64,000 bases of DNA, taken from positions 62,001-126,000 of the forward strand of contig CAWJRO010000005.1 of the NCBI GenBank assembly GCA_963845285.1, read 5' to 3'. Position numbers and translations under genes: made by a program. Each line of letters starts with the position of its first letter. The stretch's first letter is position 1. Positions 56,546-64,000 of the stretch are shown one piece after another. The notes under the pieces are model-generated. The model made no database searches, was not told the origin of the DNA, and saw nothing but the letters and a program-made list of their open reading frames with translations. The stretch comes from Methanobacterium_C sp963845285 (GTDB taxonomy: Archaea; Methanobacteriota; Methanobacteria; Methanobacteriales; Methanobacteriaceae).

Positions 56546-57487
56546 TTGATCAAAAATTTCGAACAGGTATTTGAAAAAATAAAGTCATACCCGAAAAAAC
56601 AGATCTCTGTGGCTGCTGCACAGGACCCCACCATTCTTGAAGCTGTTGTAAAATCCAAAGAGTTGGAAATAGCTGATTACATTCTTGTTGGAGATAAAAA
56701 GCGGATCATTGAAATAGCAGAAAATATCGGATTGAAACTTGAAGAAGATAAAATATACAACGAACCAAACAATTTAAATGCCATAAAAAAGGCAGTTAAA
56801 CTTGTAAGTGACAACAGGGCCGATATTCTTATGAAAGGCATGGTGCACACCGATGATTTTCTTCGGGGAGTACTGGACAAAAAAGATGGTTTGCGCAGTG
56901 GGAAACTGATGAGCCATGTCAACGTGCTTGAAAGCTCAGCACTGAATCGAATGTTGTTTGTAACAGATGGAGCAATGAACATAGCCCCTGATATCGACGC
57001 CAAATGCAGCATAATTCTCAATGCCATCTACCTTGCAAATATATTTGGTATAAACGATCCAAAAGTGGCTGTTACAACTGCAGTAGAACTTGCAACTCCT
57101 AAAATTCCATCAACACTTGATGCTGCAATATTAGCTAAAATGAGCCAACGTGGACAGTTCAACGGCAAAATAATCGATGGTCCATTTGCACTTGACAATG
57201 CTATTAACCCATGGGCAGCCAAACACAAGGGCATAAAAGGACCTGTGGCAGGCCAAGCAAATATAATCGTTGTAACATCAATTGAAGCTGGAAGCATGTT
57301 ATCGAAAGCCCATGTTTACTTAACAAATGGAAGTTTGGCTGGTGTTTTAGTAGGGGCTCGAGCACCGGTGGTTTTAACCTCCAGGGCAGATACAACCCAG
57401 TCGAAGTTAAATTCAATTGCAACTACCATATTAATGGCTGCTATGGATCGTACATTGACCATTAAGTTTGGTAAGGTACACTATTAG
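56546..57487 (+). CDS. Phosphate acetyl/butyryltransferase-like protein
   Basis: The 313-residue protein is of the phosphate acyltransferase family (Ptb/Pta; acyl-CoA plus phosphate to acyl phosphate). Visible blocks are ISVAAAQDPTILEAVVKSKE, ILMKGMVHTDDFLRGVLD, HVNVLESS, FVTDGAMNIAPD, INPWAAKHKGIKGPVAGQAN and LVGARAPVVLTSRADT. No acetate or butyrate kinase is adjacent, so it may act alone or in a non-fermentative role (acyl-CoA recycling). It starts at TTG 56546, seven bases after GAGGTGC. Confidence 0.85.
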   Translation: MIKNFEQVFEKIKSYPKKQISVAAAQDPTILEAVVKSKELEIADYILVGDKKRIIEIAENIGLKLEEDKIYNEPNNLNAIKKAVKLVSDNRADILMKGMVHTDDFLRGVLDKKDGLRSGKLMSHVNVLESSALNRMLFVTDGAMNIAPDIDAKCSIILNAIYLANIFGINDPKVAVTTAVELATPKIPSTLDAAILAKMSQRGQFNGKIIDGPFALDNAINPWAAKHKGIKGPVAGQANIIVVTSIEAGSMLSKAHVYLTNGSLAGVLVGARAPVVLTSRADTTQSKLNSIATTILMAAMDRTLTIKFGKVHY

Positions 57488-58020
57488 TTATGGTTAAGGA
57501 AGTAACTTAAACTACTGAGTCCAACTAAACTGTTCTCTATTCGGATTAAAAAGCTTTTTCCAGAGTTATTCAAATAGATAGTGTAAAACTTGGTATTTAA
57601 CTATAAAATCATTTACTTAATCCATTAAACAGACTGAATTCTACTTTTTTGAAGTCAAAAAATGCACACACTTCCTATTTAAATAAATTCCCTATTCAAA
57701 ATTTGTAGAAATGATTGAAACTTCATAAAGAAATTATTCAGTCTTTCCTTCCTTTTAGATTTTGATATTAAACTACTAAATAGCATTATGTTCTTTAGAA
57801 AACTATAATTACATAATCCAATAACAATTTTAGTGTAATGGACTAAAAATCAACACTAATCAAATTCAAAGAGTATTTTATCCGAGAATCTATTAAAAGC
57901 AAATTAAATCTTTGCATCAGCTTAAAATAAGTTCTTTGTAAATAATCAAAATCCGTGCATCGATATTTACCCTAAATATTCCATACCTCAAATGCACAAA
58001 ATGTTTAATGGAGCATGAAA
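57488..58020. other. Intergenic region
   Basis: About 530 AT-rich bases between two plus-strand genes; no gene or repeat is visible. Confidence 0.5.
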
Positions 58021-60036
58021 ATGTATGCTTATAAAAGTATAAATGATCTAAAACCTTTTATTATTTTATTAGGTAGTATTTTGGTTGTTTTAACCCTTTT
58101 ACCCGTTTATATTGGAGTTAATAGTTCCTCATCAAAGGTTTTTGGGGATTTTAGTTTAGTTCTAATGAATTTTTTAACTTTGAGTATATTAGTATACACA
58201 ACACGGTGGTCGTTTAAAAATAATAAAGAAACTTACAAACCATGGCTGATGTTTGTTATAGGTCAATCTTTTTATGCCCTCGCAGAATTACTTTATTTTG
58301 TATTAAATTTTTTCCCTCTGAACACTTATTTACCTAATTCCTTATTTATGGTTAGTTATCCTTTTTTTATCACAGGCATTTTACTATTCATTAAAAAACC
58401 TTTAAAGCTCCAAAATAAGGTTTTTTTGGATTTAATTATCACAATAGCCTCAACCTTTTTTATACTGTGGTTTCTATTGATAGAACCCACAGTTCAACTT
58501 AGTGGTTTATTATCAACGGTTTCACATTTACCATACATCTTTTTAGATATTACATTTCTATTTGTGGTACTAACCTTACTTGTGAGCAACAAAAAGAAAA
58601 TTTCAGAATTAACTATCCTGTTTTTATTATCTACTATATTTTTTCAAATTTTAGGTGATGCGATCTTTGCTTATAACAATATACAGTCAAACCTACTCTA
58701 TCGTTGGTTAATTAATATCATGTACATGTTAGCTCCATCATCTACAGCTTTAGCAGCAGTATCCTTTGTTAAAAATGTTAATTTAAACTTAAATTTAACA
58801 TCATTTTCTAAAATTCTGAAACCTGAAAGAAGTTGGCAATCTTACATACCATTAATATTAGTTCTTTTTACTTACAGTCTCCTGTTAATCTCTAAAACCA
58901 TTAACAAAGTGTTAATAAAATGTGTTGGAGTTATAATAGTCTTAATAATTATACGGGAACTGATTTCACTGAATGAGCTAAAAAAGGCCCAAAAAGATCT
59001 AAAGAAAAACAAAAAGCTGATCGAAGAAAGTGAGCAACAACTTAATTTTATATCTTCCAACATGATGGATATTATAACAGAAGCAAACGAAAAATTCATT
59101 TACAAATATGTTAATAATTCTTCTGATACTTTTTTAGGTTATAAACCCGAGGAAATAATGGGAAACACAATATATGATTTTGTTCACCATGATGATGTTG
59201 AAATTGTACAAAGATCTGTTGAAAATGCAATTAAAAATCATTCAACTGAAAGAATAGAATATCGCTGCAGAAAGCATGCTGGAGGCCATATTTGGGTTGA
59301 AACAATAAGAAAACCAATTTTTAATCAGCAAAATGAATTTAAAGGTTTTATATGTAGCACCAGAGATATTAGTGCACAAAAGGAAAATGAAAGAATTGTT
59401 CAGGATTCATTAAAGGAAAAGGAAATACTTCTAAGGGAAATACATCACAGGGTAAAAAATAATCTTCAGATTGTATCCAGTTTACTCAATTTACAAAGCT
59501 ACCATGTAGATGAAGAAGAAACTCTAGATGTTTTAATGGAAAGCAAGAATCGAATTAAAACCATGGCAATAGTCCATGAAGAACTTTACAAATCACCCAA
59601 CCTCAACAACATCAATTTCAATGATTATCTGGAAAGATTGGTTTCAAACTTATTTTACTCTTACGGAGCCAACAACAGAAATATCGTGCCTAAGTTCCAT
59701 TTAGAAAAAATTAATATCGATATTGATACTGCCATACCATGTGGGCTGATTGTTAACGAGCTTGTTACCAACAGTCTTAAATATGCTTTTACAGACGGCA
59801 CGAGAGGGAATATTGAAGTTAATTTAAACACAAATGGTAATATGTACAATTTAAGAATAGCTGATGACGGTATAGGGTTGTCAGAGGATATTAAACCGGA
59901 TAATACGGAAACATTGGGTTTACAGCTTGTTAATGGTTTGATAAAGCAGATTGATGGTTATGTTGAGATCAACAGAAGTCATGGAACAGAATTTAAAATT
60001 ACCTTCCCTAAACAGGAATACATTGAAAGGATTTAG
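58021..60036 (+). CDS. Membrane sensor histidine kinase (HisKA_2/HATPase with PAS)
   Basis: The 671-residue protein has an N-terminal sensor domain with about eight spans (residues 10-300), a short coiled linker (KKAQKDLKKNKKLIEESEQQ), a PAS-PAC domain at ~340-455 (TFLGYKPEEIMGNTIYDFVH; FICSTRDISAQKE), then a HisKA_2 block LLREIHHRVKNNLQIVSSLL with the phospho-acceptor His near residue 475, and a HATPase (NELVTNSLKYAF, DDGIGLSE, GLQLVNGLI). No response regulator is nearby, as is common in methanogens. The start at ATG 58021 has GGAG seven bases upstream; an ATG two codons earlier is too close to it. The signal is unknown. Confidence 0.9.
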   Translation: MYAYKSINDLKPFIILLGSILVVLTLLPVYIGVNSSSSKVFGDFSLVLMNFLTLSILVYTTRWSFKNNKETYKPWLMFVIGQSFYALAELLYFVLNFFPLNTYLPNSLFMVSYPFFITGILLFIKKPLKLQNKVFLDLIITIASTFFILWFLLIEPTVQLSGLLSTVSHLPYIFLDITFLFVVLTLLVSNKKKISELTILFLLSTIFFQILGDAIFAYNNIQSNLLYRWLINIMYMLAPSSTALAAVSFVKNVNLNLNLTSFSKILKPERSWQSYIPLILVLFTYSLLLISKTINKVLIKCVGVIIVLIIIRELISLNELKKAQKDLKKNKKLIEESEQQLNFISSNMMDIITEANEKFIYKYVNNSSDTFLGYKPEEIMGNTIYDFVHHDDVEIVQRSVENAIKNHSTERIEYRCRKHAGGHIWVETIRKPIFNQQNEFKGFICSTRDISAQKENERIVQDSLKEKEILLREIHHRVKNNLQIVSSLLNLQSYHVDEEETLDVLMESKNRIKTMAIVHEELYKSPNLNNINFNDYLERLVSNLFYSYGANNRNIVPKFHLEKINIDIDTAIPCGLIVNELVTNSLKYAFTDGTRGNIEVNLNTNGNMYNLRIADDGIGLSEDIKPDNTETLGLQLVNGLIKQIDGYVEINRSHGTEFKITFPKQEYIERI

Positions 60037-60357
60037 AAATGTGGATTAATTCTTCAGCTAAGAAATATTGGGCCATAATTTTGATTTTTTCTGATTCACA
60101 TTCTTTCTATTCACATTCTTATGGATTTTAAGTATTAATTCAGAGTATTACTAAATCTTCATTGATTTTAAGAATAATAACTGGATAAATAAATATTTAG
60201 CTGGGTAAATAACTACTTTGGAACGACCTTTTATTTTTATTCTTGAACATTCTTAGTTCAAATCTTCATTTTTATTAATTCAAAAAAACATAATACTTAA
60301 CCAGAATTGATATATAAGAATAAGTAAAAATAATAAGTAAATAGAGGGGTGATTGTT
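60037..60357. other. Intergenic region
   Basis: AT-rich, with short repeats (CATTCTT, AACTGGATAAATAA/AGCTGGGTAAATAA near 60180-60210). No gene. Confidence 0.5.
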
Positions 60358-60711
60358 TTGGTAGGAGTTTCAAAGCCAATAACATTTAGTCGAGAGGTAA
60401 AAGATCTTAAAACCGATTTGATAGTTCCCAAACACTTTGTTAAGGATTTCCATTTTTCCAGCGACGAACATCTCATGATAATGCTGCGTGTTGTGGGACC
60501 AGACACAACAAAAGTTATAGATTTCTTTGAAGACGGTGAAGGGGAACTTTTCGACTTAAAAACCATTGAAGATGGTATGGGGGAAAAAATAGAAGACAAA
60601 TTTAGATTGGTTTATATGTACATAGATGAAGGGCCTCCACTTTCAGTCGACATAGATATAGAAAACCCTATTGTAAGGGTGATTCTGGACTTTCAGAAAC
60701 AACAGTCTTAA
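60358..60711 (+). CDS. Conserved hypothetical protein, 117 residues
   Basis: I do not recognise it. The product (start TTG 60358, GGTGAT upstream; a GTG at 60349 overlaps that site) is soluble and acidic: VSKPITFSREVKDLKTDLIV, DEHLMIMLRVVGPDTTKVID, GEGELFDLKTIEDG, VRVILDFQKQQS. It has no cysteines and no recognisable motif. It stands alone between the histidine kinase and the glycosyltransferases; no function is proposed. Confidence 0.7.
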   Translation: MVGVSKPITFSREVKDLKTDLIVPKHFVKDFHFSSDEHLMIMLRVVGPDTTKVIDFFEDGEGELFDLKTIEDGMGEKIEDKFRLVYMYIDEGPPLSVDIDIENPIVRVILDFQKQQS

Positions 60712-61027
60712 GACAGTTTGATTTTGTTAAAACAAGCAGTATTTTTAAATTCAAAACCGGATGAACTTTTAATATTTTTATATTTTTTTTATATTTTTTT
60801 AAATATTGAACTCATTAATCAATTTTATGCAGTTTGTTTTATGAACAGTTAAATTATATGCTTAAATTTTGACTCAACACAATGCTACAACACCAAAACA
60901 TCCCTAAAAAAACTTTCAGAAACCTAAAAAAACTAAAACCCTAAAACTTTTTTTTCAAAATATTTTTTTTGTTTGATCTCAACTCTTTTTCTCAAGGTGT
61001 TAAATTTAGTGTTGAAAGGACAAGACT
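60712..61027. other. Intergenic region
   Basis: AT-rich, with repeats CCCTAAAAAAACTTTC / CCTAAAAAAACTAAAA near 60900-60945. No gene, until the remnant at 61028. Confidence 0.5.
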
Positions 61028-61060
61028 GTGGTAAAAATTCGATCCAGATTAAAAGAGTAA
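61028..61060 (+). pseudogene. Ten-codon remnant of a glycosyltransferase N-terminus
   Basis: GTG followed by VKIRSRLKE and a stop (61058-61060) is identical in protein to the first ten residues of the glycosyltransferase starting at 62717 (MVKIRSRLKE) and is preceded by the same AGACTGTG. It is a truncated duplicate, ending 11 bases before the stop of the opposing gene. Confidence 0.7.
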
Positions 61061-61070
61061 TGAATATTGA

Positions 61071-62210
61071 TTAAAATAAATTCTTCTTTATAATATTACT
61101 AATTTTACGAAATGGTGACGTAATTCTCCAAGAAGTGCTATTTTCATATTCTTCGATTTTATTTTTCAAACGTTTTTCTTCAACAAGTTTGTTATCATAG
61201 ACTTTATTCAATTCCAAGGATAAGTCTTTAATTTTATTTTTTAATTTTTGCTCTTCAGCTAGTGACTCTTTTTTTGAATTCAAATAAGCCAAAGAAAGCC
61301 ATTCACAGCTTTTTAATAAGTTTGAAATAGGCTTGATTTTATCGTGAGTATATCTAATTTTAATATTATTACAAAATGTTAAGTCCATGGGGTCTTCCTT
61401 AAGATTTACTTTTGTTTCAACATTTCTTAATGCATATTCCTTCGCAAAATTTATCACATCTTCATTTACAACTTCTTCATTTTCTTTTAATTTATTAAAA
61501 ATCATTTGCTGATGAAAACTTTGGTTTTCTGTTCTTTCAGGGCGTGATAAACTATAAATCCAACTAACTGCAATTTTGGAGAATGTTTGCTCTTTAGATC
61601 GGATAGGGAAATGGGCTATGCGTAAATCGGTGCTTATAACACGTTTTATCGTTTTCCCATATTTGGAATCGTACACTAAATCATGGCTTCCCATGTCTAA
61701 TTTCACATTATAATTTTTAACAAGCTCTTTTGGAATTATAACCTTATAAAATTCTTCTAAACTATTATCTCTTACAGAAGTTATTTTAGAAGGTATAAAT
61801 TTTTCATTTTCATTTTTATCAAAATCAGGAACATATGTTTTCCATTTGATCAAATGAAATGTATTAGCTTCAATTTTTTCTAAGATTTTTCGGGGGTTTC
61901 CTTGGCGGGATGATATTAAAAATTCATCCGCATCCAAAGGAACAACAATATCTGCTTTAAATTCATTAACAGCTTTTAATAAAAGTTTATTCATTTTATT
62001 TGCTTGATCATATTCCCTGTCTACATCTTCAAAAATGAATATGGGTAAACCTTCACTTTTAAGTAGCTTTAAAATTTTAACAGTATTATCCGTACTGCCA
62101 TTATCCAAAATAATCATCCCATCAAACATATTGATACTATAACGAACATACGATTCTATGATATCGCCTTCGTTTTTTACCATACCGATAGAAAAAAAAG
62201 TTTTATCCAT
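61071..62210 (-). CDS. GT2-family glycosyltransferase with a coiled-coil tail
   Basis: The 379-residue protein has a GT-A fold glycosyltransferase domain of the Glyco_tranf_2_4 type: IGMVKNEGDIIESYVRYS (N-terminus), ILDNGSTDNT and VVPLDADEFL (DxD metal site). From about residue 305 it becomes a charged coiled coil (LAEEQKLKNKIKDLSLELNK) that ends in STSWRITSPFRKI, a tail motif found at the end of many GT proteins. It acts on cell-surface or exopolysaccharide sugars; the acceptor is unknown. GGAG is about 12 bases upstream of the ATG. Confidence 0.85.
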   Translation of the reverse strand: MDKTFFSIGMVKNEGDIIESYVRYSINMFDGMIILDNGSTDNTVKILKLLKSEGLPIFIFEDVDREYDQANKMNKLLLKAVNEFKADIVVPLDADEFLISSRQGNPRKILEKIEANTFHLIKWKTYVPDFDKNENEKFIPSKITSVRDNSLEEFYKVIIPKELVKNYNVKLDMGSHDLVYDSKYGKTIKRVISTDLRIAHFPIRSKEQTFSKIAVSWIYSLSRPERTENQSFHQQMIFNKLKENEEVVNEDVINFAKEYALRNVETKVNLKEDPMDLTFCNNIKIRYTHDKIKPISNLLKSCEWLSLAYLNSKKESLAEEQKLKNKIKDLSLELNKVYDNKLVEEKRLKNKIEEYENSTSWRITSPFRKISNIIKKNLF

Positions 62211-62716
62211 ATATGTCAGTTACTCCTTCTTTATACCATTTCTTAATGTATCCTAATTTTTATTAGTAAATTTCAGAATTTCATTTTAAAATATTTTGTA
62301 TTTTGTTTGTATTTTGTTCCATTCTTTTGTTGAATTATTTATAAACTTACTTTAAATCATATTTAAATTTTAACCCTGATCTGAAGCACAACAGCCCAAT
62401 TCAAAAGAATAAAAGTTTTTTTTTGCACAGGTTTTGAATGAACGTTTAAATTACATGAAAAATTAAAATAAAATGAGTGAAAAAAGTTGAGTAATTACCT
62501 AAAATCCTTGAAATTATATTTTATTGATTATAAGGATAATATTTTTATATTTTAATTATAAACATATAGCTTTACTCAGTTCCAAAGATCCTTTTTTAAA
62601 ATTCTCACGATGTCAAATTCAATACGGAGTAATATAGTATAGTAAATAAATTGTTAATGATCAAACAAAAAAAGTTAGATAGTTAGATTATTAAATGTTG
62701 TTCATGGAGACTGTGC
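62211..62716. other. Divergent intergenic region between glycosyltransferases
   Basis: About 500 AT-rich bases; no gene. TTTTGTATTTTGTTTGTATTTTGTTCC (part) is a short repeat near 62295. Confidence 0.5.
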
Positions 62717-64000
62717 ATGGTAAAAATTCGGTCAAGATTAAAAGAATTACGATATTATGACCAACTAAGAAGAGTTAAAAATGATTTCAGAGACAATTTT
62801 AACTCATTAAAATATCAAATTAGTTCTATTAATGTTAAACTTTTAAATTCAGCTAGTTTAAAGAAGTACTTTAATAAAAATCAGGAAACTATGACTGAAA
62901 ATCAAAAGAAGGAAATGTACGAGTTTATATTAAATAAAAATGCTTCAATAGTTGATCTATATCCTTTTAAAAATAATTCACCCTTAGTTTCCATTATAAT
63001 ATTGAATAGAAATGGTTTAAAACATTTAAAAAGGTTGTTTACAAATTTTAAAGAAAATGCTCAGTATCCATCCTATGAAATTATCATAGTAGATAACGCA
63101 TCTAAAGATGGTTCAGTAAGTTTTTTAGAAGAGCTTTCAAGTACTTTACCTTTGAAGATCGTTAAAAATAATAAAAACACATCTTTTTCTAAAGCAAACA
63201 ACCAGGCAGCAAAAATCGCTAAAGGTGAATACCTATTACTTTTAAACAATGACATTGAACCCACTTACGGTTGGCTCAATGAAATGATGCAATCAGCACT
63301 GAAATCAGAGGATATTGGGGCCGTAGGGGCAAAGTTAGTTTATCCTGATTGTTCAAACTCCAGCTATAATAGAACCCACTCTTTTAAAATTCAACACAGA
63401 GGGATAGCATTCAAAGAAAAAGATGGTTTCATCAGACCTTACAATCTAAGTAATGCAGAACCCTTTGAAATTGAGAGTAATGAAAAAATGAGAGCAGCAG
63501 TTACTGCAGCAGCATTACTTATACACAAAGATAAATACTGGCAAGTCAATGGTCTGGACGAAGGATACAACTACGGCTACGAGGATGTGGATATCTGCTT
63601 AAAACTTCTAAAAAAGGGATATAAAAATATTTACTGCCCAAAAGCACTTTTATTTCATTATGAATTCGGAACACAGGAAAAAGATAAAAGTAAGAAAGTT
63701 AGAAACCGGAGGCTGAGCAACCAAAAATTATTCCACCAAAGATGGAACTTATGGTTGCGTAAGAAGTTTTTAATGGACAAACTAAACTGTGAACTTCTTT
63801 TTTCTGAAAACCCATTGAAAATTGCCTTTGCAGTTACAGAGACCGGAGAAAACAGTTCTGCTGGCGATTACTTAACAGCCTTAACATTTGGGGAGAGCCT
63901 GAAGAAACTTGGCTGGGAAATAAGTTTCTTATCAAGAAGAGGACCTGGAGACTGGTACTCCGTTGAAGAAGACGTTGATGTTTTAATATCCATGTTAGAT
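62717..64000 (+). CDS. Two-domain glycosyltransferase (GT2 plus second GT), runs off right edge
   Basis: ATG 62717 (GGAG seven bases upstream) opens a frame of 428 codons that reaches the window end. A ~90-residue N-terminal helical region is followed by a GT2 domain: LVSIIILNRNGLKHLKRLF, EIIIVDNASKDGS, YLLLLNNDIEPT (DxD equivalent), VTAAALLIHKDKYWQVNGLD and YGYEDVDICLKLLKKG. After RLSNQKLFHQRWNLW a second domain starts near residue 370 (IAFAVTETGENSSAGDYLTA, LGWEISFLSRRG), resembling the N-terminal half of a GT4-like transferase. Such fusions build surface polysaccharides. The C-terminus is outside the window. Confidence 0.85.
   Translation, partial: MVKIRSRLKELRYYDQLRRVKNDFRDNFNSLKYQISSINVKLLNSASLKKYFNKNQETMTENQKKEMYEFILNKNASIVDLYPFKNNSPLVSIIILNRNGLKHLKRLFTNFKENAQYPSYEIIIVDNASKDGSVSFLEELSSTLPLKIVKNNKNTSFSKANNQAAKIAKGEYLLLLNNDIEPTYGWLNEMMQSALKSEDIGAVGAKLVYPDCSNSSYNRTHSFKIQHRGIAFKEKDGFIRPYNLSNAEPFEIESNEKMRAAVTAAALLIHKDKYWQVNGLDEGYNYGYEDVDICLKLLKKGYKNIYCPKALLFHYEFGTQEKDKSKKVRNRRLSNQKLFHQRWNLWLRKKFLMDKLNCELLFSENPLKIAFAVTETGENSSAGDYLTALTFGESLKKLGWEISFLSRRGPGDWYSVEEDVDVLISMLD

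Overview
The window is archaeal and looks like a mesophilic hydrogenotrophic methanogen of the Methanobacterium type. The evidence is the gene content: heterodisulfide reductase HdrCB, F420H2 oxidase FprA, a run of methanogenesis marker proteins, 2-phosphoglycerate kinase (cyclic diphosphoglycerate), archaeal PPAT, Trm5, DphB and Nob1, an archaeal 7S SRP RNA, and AT-rich DNA with GGAGGTGA-type ribosome binding sites and frequent TTG/GTG starts.

Layout. 0-8 kb: the start of a membrane glycosyltransferase leaving the window on the left, YjjX-type NTPase, CoaD, a radical SAM protein, an APC permease, and a second membrane glycosyltransferase gene flanked by 23-bp direct repeats and decayed gene fragments. 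8-19 kb: two aminotransferases, a CDF metal exporter, a QueG-like Fe-S protein split by a 355-bp insertion, then a carbohydrate block (NDP-sugar pyrophosphorylase, GlmM-like phosphohexomutase, trehalose-6-phosphate synthase and phosphatase). 19-31 kb: membrane protein, tRNA-Ser(GCU), SRP RNA, phosphate transporter, FprA, 2-phosphoglycerate kinase with a CBS protein, phosphoesterase, DUF2096/DUF749 pair, HdrC-HdrB, and a TGT/ArcS-related protein. 31-36 kb: a methyltransferase and a PadR-controlled ABC-2 export operon with a decayed duplicate ATPase. 36-43 kb: transposase debris, an orphan Dam-type methylase, DphB, Trm5, a frameshifted HxlR regulator beside a flavin oxidoreductase, and MtnA. 44-51 kb: a co-oriented cluster mmp2-mmp3-mmp6-DUF2111-mmp5-mmp15-mmp17-nifB. 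51-64 kb: DUF2117, Nob1, a candidate structured RNA, MoaB, PyrE, small proteins, a phosphotransacylase, a sensor histidine kinase, and two GT2-type glycosyltransferases, the last running off the right edge.

Two families of small non-coding mobile elements shape the region. One is about 105 bp with GAGGCTGTCTCAT ends (eight copies and one solo end; several have 4-5 bp target duplications). The other has IS6-like GGCACTGTCAAAAAC ends and an 8-bp duplication. One element of each family lies inside or at the end of a gene.

The observations most worth following are nifB sitting at the end of the methanogenesis marker cluster, where no nitrogenase structural genes are present; the insertion-split QueG-like gene; an 80-nt candidate RNA with its own TATA box at 53.2 kb; a possible non-AUG start in otsA; tandem ATGT-N8-ACAT operators before padR; and an orphan symporter accessory peptide whose C-terminus is encoded by a mobile element.
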